Assembly (NCBI RefSeq): GCF_021502725.1
Contig: NZ_JAKFFS010000001.1
Span: 1,054,001 to 1,118,000 of the forward strand
Source: Dyadobacter sp. CY345
Lineage (GTDB): Bacteria; Bacteroidota; Bacteroidia; Cytophagales; Spirosomataceae
Length of the DNA stretch: 64,000 bases
Reading direction: 5' to 3'
The notes below the pieces were generated by a model. The model searched no databases. It had not been told where the DNA came from and was given only the letters and a program-made list of their open reading frames with translations. Shown piece by piece: positions 9,997-19,281 of the stretch; the first letter of the stretch is position 1, and every line of letters starts with the position of its first letter. The translations under genes and the position numbers were made by a program.

Positions 9997-10300
9997 AAAA
10001 TGTAATTAAAAAGTAAGCTAATACATACCGGAAAATAATGCAAGTATCAAGAATTCTGCCCGACAAAATGGTCAGAAATAGTTTTTGTATTTCTTCGATT
10101 TTTGAAAAATTATGTAAAAACATTTGAATAAGTTTTAGAATTAAGTACGTTGACAACAAGGGTTTTAAATTGATAAACGGAGATAGATTTAGTTTTAAGA
10201 AAATATTTTTAAAAAAATTACGGAACCATTGGATATAGATTTTTGTCTAATACCAGCAGCCAACCGCGTGATTAATCACCGGATATTTCTGCGCCGCTTT
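9997..10300. other. AT-rich intergenic region upstream of tmRNA
   Basis: About 300 bp without a credible reading frame. It separates the divergent peptidase gene from ssrA and must contain the promoters of both. I could not pick out a convincing Bacteroidota -33/-7 pair. Confidence 0.5.
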
Positions 10301-10670
10301 GGGGGCGACTGGAATTGACAGCGGGTTGGGATTCTGTGTGTAAGCATGTCGGGAGCTGGGGGTACCTCCCGTAAATAATACCTTTCAAACAATAACTGGC
10401 GAAAATACTTACGCCATGGCTGCCTAATCCGGAGGATTTAGCAAATGCCATCATCCCTCCAACCTACGCACTGATGGTTGGGCTCCGGGGTGTCGCAAAT
10501 CAGTGCTGGTTGGAATAGTAATACGGAAATCCAACGAGACCCTAGTATTTAAGGCCAAAACGCGGGTCCGCCGTGAACCTTGTCTGGCTCGAAAATTCAA
10601 TCGCGGATAAGCATGTAGAAGGCGCAGGGTTTCCCTGTTCTGGACGAGGGTTCGAATCCCTCCGTCTCCA
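10301..10670 (+). ncRNA. ssrA: Transfer-messenger RNA (tmRNA)
   Basis: The 5' end GGGGGCGACTGGAATTGAC and the 3' end with a T-arm GAGGG-TTCGAAT-CCCTC are the two halves of the tRNA-like domain. The acceptor stem pairs GGGGGCG (10301-10307) with CGTCTCC (10663-10669) through seven pairs including two G-U, followed by discriminator A 10670. CCA is not encoded. An internal tag reading frame ends in AA-stop. The RNA rescues stalled ribosomes together with SmpB. The size (370 nt) is normal, and a strong terminator follows 21 bp later. The integrase gene just downstream makes the tmRNA 3' end a likely integration target. Confidence 0.95.
10398..10427 (+). other. tmRNA proteolysis-tag reading frame (GENTYAMAA)
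   Basis: Reading from GGC 10398 gives G-E-N-T-Y-A-M-A-A and a TAA stop at 10425. Tags of Bacteroidota tmRNAs usually read like GENNYALAA or GETNYALAA, so the resume codon is inferred by similarity. The C-terminal A-A is the ClpXP recognition end. Methionine replaces the usual leucine before it. Confidence 0.8.
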
Positions 10671-10691
10671 CTGAGTACGTTTTAAAAAGAT

Positions 10692-10728
10692 AAAAAACCC
10701 TGTTTAAATCATTTAAACAGGGTTTTTT
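10692..10728 (+). terminator. Rho-independent terminator of tmRNA
   Basis: An 18-bp perfect inverted repeat (10692-10709 with 10711-10728) contains a CCCTG/CAGGG core and a T6 run on the 3' side. The A6 on the 5' side makes it bidirectional in principle. Confidence 0.92.
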
Positions 10729-10917
10729 GTTTGAATCAACCGCTAAAAGATTCAAATATGCCCAAAAATAAGTCGCGTCATTCGTAGCGTCTTTTTATTT
10801 AAATAAAAGACGCGCTGAAAAGCTTGTAACTTATTTATGGATAACCTGTTAAAGAGATTTACATCTTGATTTTTAAGCTTGGCAATTCGAATTTTGTTCA
10901 TCTTAAACAATTAAGTC

Positions 10918-12141
10918 ATGTTAGAAAAGAGCTTTGGATTGTTTTTCTTTTTGAAAAAACCAAAAATTGAAAATCAGGATGGAACCCGCTATGTATATTT
11001 AAAGATTACAGTAGACGGAGATTCAAAAGAGATTTCAACGAAGAGACTGTGGCATCCTTCAAGATGGTCGAAAGAAGCGGGGAATGCAGCTGGAAAAAAG
11101 GAAGATTCTAAAATGTTAAACTCTTTTTTGGATACGTATAAGGAAAAAGCATATCAAGCAAAAAAGCTACTTCTCGATAATGATCGGGATATCACTGCTC
11201 AGGCTATGAAAGATATTTTGACTGGCAAAGGGGAAGAGCGTAAAATGATAATTGACTTATTTCAGTATCATAACGATCAAATGGAAGCACTTATCGGAAA
11301 GGAATTTGCCAAAGGAACGCATAAGAGGTATGAAACTTCCTTGATTCACACAAAATCTTTTATTAAATGGAAATACAAAATGGATGATCTTCCAATAAAG
11401 GATTTAGACTATGACTTTATTACTGAATACTCATTCTGGTTTAAATCGGTTAGAAATTGCAATCAAAATACTACGGCAAAATATTTAGGCAATTTTAAAA
11501 AGATAGTCTTGGAGTGCGTTAAGAAAAAATGGCTGAGAAGCGATCCATTCGCAGAATTTAAATTAACGAAAAAGGAGGTGCTACGCAGGCCTTTGACAGC
11601 GGGAGAATTAAGTGTAATTGAGGAAAAGTTAATAACGATCGAGAGAATAGCTCAGGTGAGGGACATTTTTCTTTTTAGTTGTTATACGGGCCTCGCATAC
11701 ATCGATGTTAAACAATTAACGCGTAGTCAGATTGCCAAGGGTATTGATAACGCCTATTGGATTTTTAGTAATAGGCAAAAAACGGAAACTGCAACTAATA
11801 TTCCATTACTCCCGCAGGCAATTAAATTATTGGAGAAGTATAAAGATCATCCCCAATGTCTGGCAGAAAATAAGTTACTACCGGTTTTAAGTAACCAAAA
11901 AATGAATTCATATCTGAAAGAAATTGCCGACCTATGTGGGATCACCAAGATACTTACTTATCATATTGCAAGACATACGTTTGCTACAACCGTTACCTTG
12001 TCCAATAATGTCCCAATCGAGAGTGTGTCCAAAATGTTGGGACATAAGTCAATTAAGCAAACGCAGCAGTATGCCCAAGTGGTGGACATTAAGCTAAGTC
12101 AGGATATGCAAGTATTAAGAGACAAGTTATTGAAAAATTAG
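10918..12141 (+). CDS. Tyrosine recombinase (site-specific integrase)
   Basis: A 407-residue integrase of the Bacteroidota element type, with an N-terminal arm-binding domain, a SAM-like core-binding domain (about 110-210) and a C-terminal catalytic domain. The active site shows H-x-x-R in YHIARHTFAT (about 348), GHKSIKQTQQY with the presumed nucleophile Tyr near 383, and K in the beta-hairpin region. The first catalytic arginine position reads SCYTGLAYIDV, so Arg is replaced by Ala. Related elements such as CTnDOT also lack this Arg. The sequence is more AT-rich than the backbone genes. Its place 250 bp behind ssrA suggests integration at the tmRNA 3' end. Confidence 0.92.
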   Translation: MLEKSFGLFFFLKKPKIENQDGTRYVYLKITVDGDSKEISTKRLWHPSRWSKEAGNAAGKKEDSKMLNSFLDTYKEKAYQAKKLLLDNDRDITAQAMKDILTGKGEERKMIIDLFQYHNDQMEALIGKEFAKGTHKRYETSLIHTKSFIKWKYKMDDLPIKDLDYDFITEYSFWFKSVRNCNQNTTAKYLGNFKKIVLECVKKKWLRSDPFAEFKLTKKEVLRRPLTAGELSVIEEKLITIERIAQVRDIFLFSCYTGLAYIDVKQLTRSQIAKGIDNAYWIFSNRQKTETATNIPLLPQAIKLLEKYKDHPQCLAENKLLPVLSNQKMNSYLKEIADLCGITKILTYHIARHTFATTVTLSNNVPIESVSKMLGHKSIKQTQQYAQVVDIKLSQDMQVLRDKLLKN

Positions 12142-12722
12142 TTTAATTGAGATGGTTGGTTGAATAGCTATTTTTGGTTTAGCGCAGCAACTAATTTAAA
12201 ATTTGTTATTTGTTTTTGAAGAACACCTTTCTAGCATGCTTTTACAAGCTGGTAATTAGTCGCAGGCGATAATACCGCTACTTAACAATAATTGCACTTA
12301 GGTTTGTTTTCTTAGTTATCTGGATATTCAAAATTATAAGTTATCCATGGGGTGAATTTCTAAAATCACACATTTGTTAAAAGTCAACATTATGCAATAA
12401 GTATAAAATCCTGTTAAAATTCAATTTAGCAGGATTTTAAGCGTTTTAGATCAGCAAACTTACAAGGAGCTCAAAATAGATATTCCTATGAATGGAGAGG
12501 ATTATCCAATACATTCACTTTCATGAACTTGAAGGGTTTGTGTAAGGCTATTTCAGAGTAATGCAGTGTTTTGTATAACTAATTGATATGTGTTGAATAG
12601 CAGATACAGACCAAGCTCTGTTAACGCTGAGCGAAAGCCGTATGAACATATCCATTCCACTGTAATTACGACGACTAATTTAATGAGTGACATTGAAACT
12701 TAGCCGTCTTAGTGAATAAGAT
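12142..12722. other. Gene-poor stretch with a 10-bp-stem hairpin
   Basis: About 580 bp behind the integrase with no supported gene. A perfect inverted repeat TAAAATCCTG/CAGGATTTTA (12404-12413 and 12430-12439) encloses a 16-nt AT-rich loop and could be a terminator or a recombination structure. A related but weaker string (TGTTAAAATTCAA...CAGGATTTTAA) recurs near 17579-17612. Confidence 0.45.
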
Positions 12723-13511
12723 TTATGAAAGCGCGAGCTTAAGGGCTCTTTCTACCGGACTCGGGCCATTGATATGCAAGTCGTGCCGCAATAACAAAGG
12801 CGGTTGTGCCATAAACTTTGGATTCAGGCCCTAATGTGGCTGGGCTGCATGCACGAGAAATGGATGACATAGATACACCGTTCCGGCGTTGCCTGTTGCC
12901 AAAACCTCCTCACGGGCGGGAAGCTTTTCCAGCTCACCGGCCACTTCCATGAAGCTGAGACCTTCCTCGGGCTTTGGAAATAATAAACGCGTGATATCCA
13001 GGTGAGAGCCGACCCGGATACGGGTTGGTGCATCAAGCTCTCCCACATCCGAATACAGAAATAGCATGAGCAATCAACGCCCCTTAGAATTCACATTAAT
13101 GCGCCATTCAAAGAAATTGTCAGGATCGCTGCCGGGAAAGCTTGCATCCACATGCCAGCCTGCGTCACCCGGATCTTCGTAAGAAGGAAAACGTATCGGA
13201 AAAGTGCCCATCGCGTAGCATGGGAGCCAATTATTTGCTCCAACAAGCTGATCATAAGCACCATGCAGCACGGCCGTGTTCGCAGATTCAACAAATGGCG
13301 GCTGGGAATACATGCCCAGCCGCACAACAGGCTTCTTCCAGCTTCCCGGATCGTTGGGATCCATGCCGAGATCCTTCCACAAAATGTCGCGGGCTGCGGC
13401 TGCAACTTCTTGTGAAAAAGCTTTTTCAATGCACATAAATCCCTTATTTATGAAATTTTCAATTTGTTTACTATTTAGTATTTCTTCCATAACATTGTTG
13501 ATCTGGATCAA
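12723..13511 (-). pseudogene. Phytanoyl-CoA dioxygenase (PhyH) family, two nonsense codons
   Basis: One continuous frame runs from ATG 13511 to TAA at 12723, interrupted by TGA at 13074-13076 and TAG at 12831-12833. Joined, the parts give about 260 residues of a PhyH-type Fe(II)/2-oxoglutarate dioxygenase: an N-terminal helix, GWHVDASFPG with the H-x-D metal ligands, then INVNSKGR-stop-LLMLFLYSDVGE, TRIRVGSHLD, and CHPFLVHAAQPH-stop-GLNPKFMAQPPLLLR with the distal His and the 2-oxoglutarate Arg region. No frameshift is needed, so two point mutations explain the break. Substrate unknown. It is divergent from the TonB receptor. Confidence 0.8.
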
Positions 13512-13571
13512 AGCAAGGCGTTCCGGCTAAGTCTGATCGTGTTTTTTACAAATAAAAAGGTAGAATGAAGC

Positions 13572-13700
13572 AGTCCCTTATCATCAGGGGAGCACGTCTG
13601 ATGCGACGCGGAAAGAAATATTAGAGTGCTGGAGTCATCCCCGTAACTGCAAATCACAGGTTGAAATTCAGCAAGTGAAACCGATTCAAATCAGGCAGGT
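13572..13700 (+). promoter_or_regulatory. Possible (degenerate) cobalamin-type riboswitch
   Basis: The block CCCCGTAACTGCAAATC at 13639-13655 closely resembles the conserved CCCCGCAACTGTAA core of B12 riboswitches. GGGGAGCAC upstream (13587) and CAGGCAGG at the end (13692-13699) could match the G-rich start and the CCTGCC-type closing element. The first half is a poor match and I cannot fold it fully. It lies about 355 bp upstream of a TonB receptor on the same strand, a place where B12 riboswitches are common, but the receptor looks siderophore-like. It may be a decayed copy. Confidence 0.35.
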
Positions 13701-14025
13701 TGTTTGTTATTTTTTAAATTCACCAACTAATAGTTACCTGAAAAGTTTTCTGGCGGTGTCAGGGTAGGGAAAGAAAAGATAAACGAACCAACATTGACAG
13801 AAACATGAGTTAGAACTGGGATAAAAATCTCTTAATTCAAGTTCTTCTCTCACACGTTATCATTTGTGTACAACACTTTATAGGTACACCAAATTCTACA
13901 CTTAAAATGCCACAAGACGCTATTTTTAATCCTAAGAAACAATCTCAGTTTCGTTACTATTCATATTTGAGCTCGGTCATCAAGAGAAAAATAATCTCTT
14001 TATTTTTAATTAGTATAAATAGTTT

Positions 14026-14033
14026 TATGTTTG
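14026..14033 (+). promoter_or_regulatory. Possible -7 promoter element (TATGTTTG)
   Basis: TATGTTTG fits the Bacteroidota -7 consensus TAnnTTTG and lies 21 bp before the chosen start of the TonB receptor. No clear -33 TTG is seen at the right distance, so the call is weak. Confidence 0.25.
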
Positions 14034-14054
14034 TGCGAAAATAACATTCGCTTA

Positions 14055-16403
14055 ATGAAAACAAGATTACAATTAATTCTATTCTTTGGCGCTTCCATTT
14101 GCTCCTTCAACCTTGCTAACGCCCAATCCGTTTCGGGAGTTGTTAGGGGTATGGTGATGGATAACAAAAATCAGCCTGTCCCGTTTGCTTCTGTGATTGT
14201 GAAGGGGACTAATATAGGTACTACTGCAAACGGTGATGGAAGTTATAGGCTTGGTAATTTGCCCAAAGGAAACATTTCAATCAGAGCTTCTTTTATTGGG
14301 TATACGATTCAGGATAAAAACATTACACTTGATGCAGATACTGAACAAAGCCTGGATTTTGAACTAAAAGAAAGTTCTTCCCAGCTCGACGAAGTCATTG
14401 TTTCCGCAGGACGCAGGGTAGAGTCGCTGGCTGAAACACCTTCATCTGTTACTGTTGTGAACGCAAAGGAAATTGCCGCGCTCTCTACCATAAGCCCTAA
14501 TATCGCTAACATTCTTGCGTTTTCGGTTCCCGGTTTGGGAGCGTCTACCAATCAAACCGGTAATTCTGGACAAACATTGCGTGGTCGTAACCTGCTGGTT
14601 CTTATTGATGGCATACCGCAATCAACTCCGCTAAGAGCCGGAGGTCGGGATATTCGTACGATTGATCCGTCGGTGGTCGAGAGGGTGGAAGTCATTAAAG
14701 GCGCCACTGCAATCTACGGAAACGGCGCCGATGGCGGACTGATTAACTACATCACGAAAACGCCAAAAACAGACCAAACAATTGGTGGGTACAGCCAATT
14801 AAGCCTCACAGGCAATACCAGGGGAGATAGCACGCTGGGCTTCCGTGCCTCACAGCAGCTTTACGGACGTATAGCTAAACTCGATTATGTCGTAAGCGGC
14901 ATGTACGAAAAAACCGGCGTATACCGGGATCCGGAAGGTTTGGTGATATCTCCTGACTACGGATTGGGAGAAACCAAAATATATAATGCTTTTGCGAAGG
15001 TGGGTTATAATTTTAGTGGTTCTCAGCACATTGAAGCTATGTATAACTATTACAGCTCCAATCAGCATTCGGCCTATGTCCCCAAAGCCGGTATTTATAG
15101 ACAGTCTCCCGCAATAGGGGTCTGGGGAATTCGTAAAGGAATTGACGAGGGTACCCGCTACAATCACAATGCCAATATCCAGTACACCAACAAGAATATT
15201 TTTGGCCGGACGTCTTTGACTGCCAATGTGTATTTGCAGGATTTCTGGACTGTTTATTCAAATTCTGAGTCTTTTTTTGGCAGCGGACAATCGGCTATTA
15301 TTTCAACCAAGAAAGGTTTCAGGCTCAATTTGAATACACCTTTTACCATATCATCCAAACTGTCGGGAGACGTCACTTATGGCGTGGATATATTAAACGA
15401 TAAAACCGAGCAAAACTTAGTTGATGGCCGGTCCTGGGTGCCACGTATCAGTATGAACAACCTGGCGCCCTATGCACAGCTTACCACGCAGTGGTTTAAT
15501 TACCTGAACCTGAAAACGGGGTTGCGCGCTGAAAATATCAAGATGGATATTGCCGATTATGCCACTTTGGCAACTGGCCCTGACGGTGCAGGAAGCATTG
15601 ACGTAACAGGCGGAAAGCTGGATTACAATGCGTTTGTATTTAATGCAGGACTTCGATATTCAAAATTTAAGCGGTTCAATCCATTTGTCAGCTATTCACA
15701 ATCATTTTCTATTTTCGATCTTGGGAGAATATTAAGAGCTGCGAACGAAGATACGGTGGCAGGTCTGCAAACAGAACCGATCATTGTAAACAATTATGAA
15801 GTTGGTTTCAGCAGTGCATTGGGGCCGTTGAGCGTGTCGGCTGCTTATTATTACAGTACATCGAAACTCGGTTCCAATTTACTTCTGGTGGATGGTAAAT
15901 ACGTTGCCGAAAGATTGCCGGAGCGCGTCTGGGGTTACGAAATCCAGCTTGACTATCAGGTAACTACCAGCTTTGTTTTGGGAGGTAATTATGCTTTTGT
16001 AGAAGGCAAAGGGGATAAGGACGGAGACGGAAATTTTAATGGTCCGACCGATAAATACCTGAATTCGAACCGTATTACGCCGGCGAAAATTGCCGCTTAC
16101 GCCCGGTACAACAAGGCCAGGTTTAATGCAGACCTGAACTGGTTGTTTGTTGGAAAGAGGGACAGGTTTGCACCTAATGAAAAAGGCGTTTATCCAATCG
16201 GGGAGGGCCCAATCGACTCTTATAATACATTTAATTTGTCTTTGGGATACAAAATTACAGAAAACCTGAAAGCTGATTTGGGTATTGAAAACTTGCTTAA
16301 CACGGTTTATTACCCGTCTATTGCCCAGTTTTATGGTACAGCCATCGATTACCGGAGAGGAAACGGGCGCAGATTTAATCTAACGGTAGGGTACCGCTTT
16401 TAG
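14055..16403 (+). CDS. TonB-dependent siderophore-type receptor
   Basis: A 782-residue outer-membrane receptor. ATG 14055 is chosen because it starts a signal peptide ending in LANAQ; an upstream TTG at 14031 gives a non-signal extension. Residues about 26-110 form a CarboxypepD_reg-like domain (VRGMVMDNKNQPVPFASVIVKG). The plug follows (LDEVIVSAGRR as TonB-box-like start, RGRNLLVLIDGIP, VERVEVIKGATAIYGNGADGG). The barrel ends in NGRRFNLTVGYRF with a terminal aromatic. The pattern is close to FhuA/FecA-type ferri-siderophore receptors. A broken PepSY gene directly follows, a common partner in iron uptake loci. This gene itself is intact. Confidence 0.88.
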   Translation: MKTRLQLILFFGASICSFNLANAQSVSGVVRGMVMDNKNQPVPFASVIVKGTNIGTTANGDGSYRLGNLPKGNISIRASFIGYTIQDKNITLDADTEQSLDFELKESSSQLDEVIVSAGRRVESLAETPSSVTVVNAKEIAALSTISPNIANILAFSVPGLGASTNQTGNSGQTLRGRNLLVLIDGIPQSTPLRAGGRDIRTIDPSVVERVEVIKGATAIYGNGADGGLINYITKTPKTDQTIGGYSQLSLTGNTRGDSTLGFRASQQLYGRIAKLDYVVSGMYEKTGVYRDPEGLVISPDYGLGETKIYNAFAKVGYNFSGSQHIEAMYNYYSSNQHSAYVPKAGIYRQSPAIGVWGIRKGIDEGTRYNHNANIQYTNKNIFGRTSLTANVYLQDFWTVYSNSESFFGSGQSAIISTKKGFRLNLNTPFTISSKLSGDVTYGVDILNDKTEQNLVDGRSWVPRISMNNLAPYAQLTTQWFNYLNLKTGLRAENIKMDIADYATLATGPDGAGSIDVTGGKLDYNAFVFNAGLRYSKFKRFNPFVSYSQSFSIFDLGRILRAANEDTVAGLQTEPIIVNNYEVGFSSALGPLSVSAAYYYSTSKLGSNLLLVDGKYVAERLPERVWGYEIQLDYQVTTSFVLGGNYAFVEGKGDKDGDGNFNGPTDKYLNSNRITPAKIAAYARYNKARFNADLNWLFVGKRDRFAPNEKGVYPIGEGPIDSYNTFNLSLGYKITENLKADLGIENLLNTVYYPSIAQFYGTAIDYRRGNGRRFNLTVGYRF

Positions 16404-16408
16404 CAGCT

Positions 16409-17561
16409 ATGAAATTTAAAAAAGTTGTCAGCTTTTTACACCTTTGGCTTGGACTTGTGTCCGGGCTTTTTGTGTTTTTGATCGCCGTCAGCGGCTGCCT
16501 CTATGTTTTTGTCGATGAGCTTAAACCCATCGTTTAACGTGAGCGCCTTTTTGTCACGCCTGAAAATAATGAAAAACTCCCTTTGACCCAACTGCTGAAC
16601 ATTGCCCAACATACACTTGGGGACAAGATCATCACGAGGTTAGAGATAGCCAATTCCCCGGACCGTTCCGTGACATTCAGGTCGCAAAAGAATAATCCAG
16701 ATGGATTGACCCACTGGGACTATTTCGAATATTATTTCCGGGTATACATCAATCCATACTCGGGGAAGGTAACCTATGTGGAAAATTTTAAAAATGAGTT
16801 TTTTCAGCTTGTGCTTGCATTGCACATGCTTTTTGGAGAAAAAATAGGGCATTATATTGTCGGATATTCGGTGCTTAGTTTTGATTGTGTTGCTTTCTGG
16901 CTTTTTTCTGTGGTTTCCCAAGAAATTGACAGCCAAAAACATTAAGAATAATTTCACTATTAATTGGAGCGCAAAATGGAAAAAGCTTAACTATGACCTG
17001 CACCAGATACTTAGGCTTTACGCATTTTTTGTCCTGCTGCTGACCTCCCTGACAGGCCTTGTATGGGCATTTGACTGGATGCAGGACTCTGTACGTTTTG
17101 TTGCGAATGGCGGCAAAAATATAAAAAAGACTACCCTTTTGGTTTCAGATACATTGCAGCCACAAGCTGTTTCAGGGTTGGATCAGGCATTCACTACAAC
17201 TGCCGCACGCTACCCTGATGCTTATGCGTACATGGTATTATTACCTGCCAAAGCTACGTCGACAATCAATACATTGGTTTATAAGAAAGACTTGAACCGC
17301 TTCGACCGCCTGCTTGTCGTATGCGACCGGTATTCAGGAAAACCGCTTTCCAACACTTCCTTTCAAAGCCTGAATAATGGCGATAAGGCCTATCAGCTCA
17401 ATTTTGACCTGCATACGGGCGCATATATGGGTTTATTTAGTAAAATGCTCTCATTCTTTGCAGCCTTAGCTTGCTCCACATTACCTCTCACCGGGTTTTA
17501 CATTTGGTGGGGCAAAAAGAAAAAGCAGGTCGCCCCTCCGAAGTTACGAAGTGGGCGATAA
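16409..17561 (+). pseudogene. PepSY-associated transmembrane protein, nonsense plus frameshift
   Basis: The reading begins with ATG 16409, 5 bp after the receptor stop, as FKKVVSFLHLWLGLVSGLFVF and a first membrane helix. TAA at 16535-16537 interrupts KPIV-stop-RERLFVTPE. The same frame continues (THWDYFEYYFRVYINPYSGKV) to GHYIVGYSVL, then a frameshift near 16867-16885 moves into the frame LVLIVLLSGFFLWFPKKLTA. That frame continues through TM segments to LTGFYIWWGKKKK. Intact relatives have four TM helices and periplasmic PepSY domains and are thought to assist iron reduction or release next to siderophore receptors. With two independent lesions it is unlikely to work. Confidence 0.85.
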
Positions 17562-17676
17562 TTCCTTTGGCATAAATTGTTAAAATTCAAATGTTGAACA
17601 GGATTTTAATTCATGCATCAGGCTACCGCTGAATGAAACCTGATGGAAAGCATGGAAATACTGGTTCCAGCCAGAT

Positions 17677-18372
17677 CTAATATTGCTGAAAGCGATCTAT
17701 CAGGATGCAGGCAACTTTTTTATCTTTAAAATAAACCCGTACCTGTTCTGTAATACCCTGCGTGCGAGTGTCATAAATAAATGCCCAGGGCAATTCTGCC
17801 TTCTTGGGATCATATAAGGCGTAATCATATTTTGCCCCCAATACAACGCGCTGGAATTTGTGTTTATAGTGCTGCGAGCTGCTTAGCACAATCAGTTTTT
17901 GATACAGGACTTCCAAGGCATCGTCAATCGCGATTGCCTCTTGTGGACCGGCTCCCTGTGGCCACTTACTTAGCTCTGTTCCGTTATTAAGACGAATGCT
18001 TTTGACCTTACCAGAAGCAAGCTGAAGCTGTACACCGGTTGGGGTATCAAATGTCTCGTCGAGCACCAGCCAGTCAAAAAGCCGCAGGCGCCCCTTCAGG
18101 TCTGTTACATCCGCAAAATAATTATTAACTGCACCGAGATAAAAAACAGTCTTATTTTTCCGGTATGCTTCCAGTATGTCGAAAGCCTCGTCTGTAGATG
18201 TATTGATGGCAATACCCCTGTAATCGCCCGTTGTAATGCTGTCCCTTCCTAAGTAATTAACGCGCGGCTCGGGCTCAGGCCCTACGATCGTCGGATCATC
18301 CTGATCCACCTTGCAGCTCATAAGATTAAGACCCAGTAGCAAAAAGACAGGTAAAAGTGAGGTAGCTCTCAT
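17677..18372 (-). CDS. Lipoprotein of unknown function, copy A
   Basis: 231 residues with a type II signal peptide (lipobox LMSC, Cys20). It then has a GPEPEPRVNYLG segment and a mixed alpha/beta body (FDWLVLDETFDTP; KHKFQRVVLGAKYDY; ELPWAFIYDTRTQGITEQVRVYFKDKK). No known catalytic motif is seen. A close paralogue lies at 41625-42320, and the similarity extends into downstream non-coding DNA, so the pair arose by segmental duplication. It is probably an envelope lipoprotein. Neighbours give no functional clue. Confidence 0.75.
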   Translation of the reverse strand: MRATSLLPVFLLLGLNLMSCKVDQDDPTIVGPEPEPRVNYLGRDSITTGDYRGIAINTSTDEAFDILEAYRKNKTVFYLGAVNNYFADVTDLKGRLRLFDWLVLDETFDTPTGVQLQLASGKVKSIRLNNGTELSKWPQGAGPQEAIAIDDALEVLYQKLIVLSSSQHYKHKFQRVVLGAKYDYALYDPKKAELPWAFIYDTRTQGITEQVRVYFKDKKVACILIDRFQQY

Positions 18373-18543
18373 AATAAAAAAGGTTTAGTTATCTTCCAGT
18401 GACGCATTTGGATGGAATTGGTTGGATTCACAGCAAATGTTTTCGGTAAAAGTGAATAATATAATTCTCACCATTTATCTTATGGAGGAGACAGATTTAC
18501 TGTTTTAAGCTGCAAAAAATTCAATGTATTACAAGGTAGATAT

Positions 18544-19200
18544 TTAACTGCCAGCGTATTTATTTTCTGATTTTTCTTTCATGATCATCCCGATACCTGT
18601 TGTTGTTAGCCATGTGGCCAGTCCGGCTACAAAACTTCTGAAACCATACAGATCGGTAAAGTTTGCCTTCAGCAGGAGACAAATAAAGCCAAAACCTAAA
18701 AGTGATAGACCAAGATATCCTGCCGCTTTGGGAAGCTTCTGTGTCTGGATGATCAGCACACACCAGATTGATATGGAGATACAGTTAGCAAAAATGAAAA
18801 CATTCGCCATTGAAACATTGATGTGATGACCATAACGGACAATGGCATTGACTATAGACTCGTCCACGGGCCTGGCTGTCAGATCAGACAGAAATTGTGG
18901 CAGGATTAGCCCATTGACTGCTGCGGCTATCATGGCTGTAACCAAACCGAGACAAAATACAAACAGGGAAAGGAGGGAAGCTTTGTTGTTTGTTCGAAGA
19001 AGACAAGACAAGCCCCAGGCGCCAAAGCCCATAAAAGGAAGGCAAGCAATGCCCAGGGAATGGGGAAAGATAAGAATATGCCGGATTCTAAGGATGTGCT
19101 CAACACTTCCGCCAGCAGGATGAAGCGCCATGGTGACGACCGAAATAAGCGATCCAAAACACAGGCTGACCCCGGAAACTTTTGTAAATGACTTATGCAT
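18544..19200 (-). CDS. Integral membrane protein, unknown function
   Basis: 218 residues from ATG 19200 (MHKSFTKVSG). A longer in-frame start at 19263 adds a polar 21-residue tail and is less likely. Six hydrophobic stretches are visible, for example VSLCFGSLISVVTMAL, LGIACLPFMGFGAWGLSCLL, LLSLFVFCLGLVTAMIAAAVNG, VFIFANCISISIWCVLII and YLGLSLLGFGFICLL, ending in a short charged cytoplasmic tail. I do not recognise the family. The Crp/Fnr-type regulator 18 bp beyond the longer start is on the same strand and may control it. Confidence 0.6.
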   Translation of the reverse strand: MHKSFTKVSGVSLCFGSLISVVTMALHPAGGSVEHILRIRHILIFPHSLGIACLPFMGFGAWGLSCLLRTNNKASLLSLFVFCLGLVTAMIAAAVNGLILPQFLSDLTARPVDESIVNAIVRYGHHINVSMANVFIFANCISISIWCVLIIQTQKLPKAAGYLGLSLLGFGFICLLLKANFTDLYGFRSFVAGLATWLTTTGIGMIMKEKSENKYAGS

Positions 19201-19281
19201 TTTGATACCAGTTAATTTGAAAACAAATATGGCTGGTCTGTTGCGCGCCGCAGCTTGATGCAAATCAAGATATTCCGGTTA

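Noticed and set aside
13139-13530. Plus-strand frames opposite the PhyH gene
   Set aside because: They mirror the dioxygenase codons and lack independent features.
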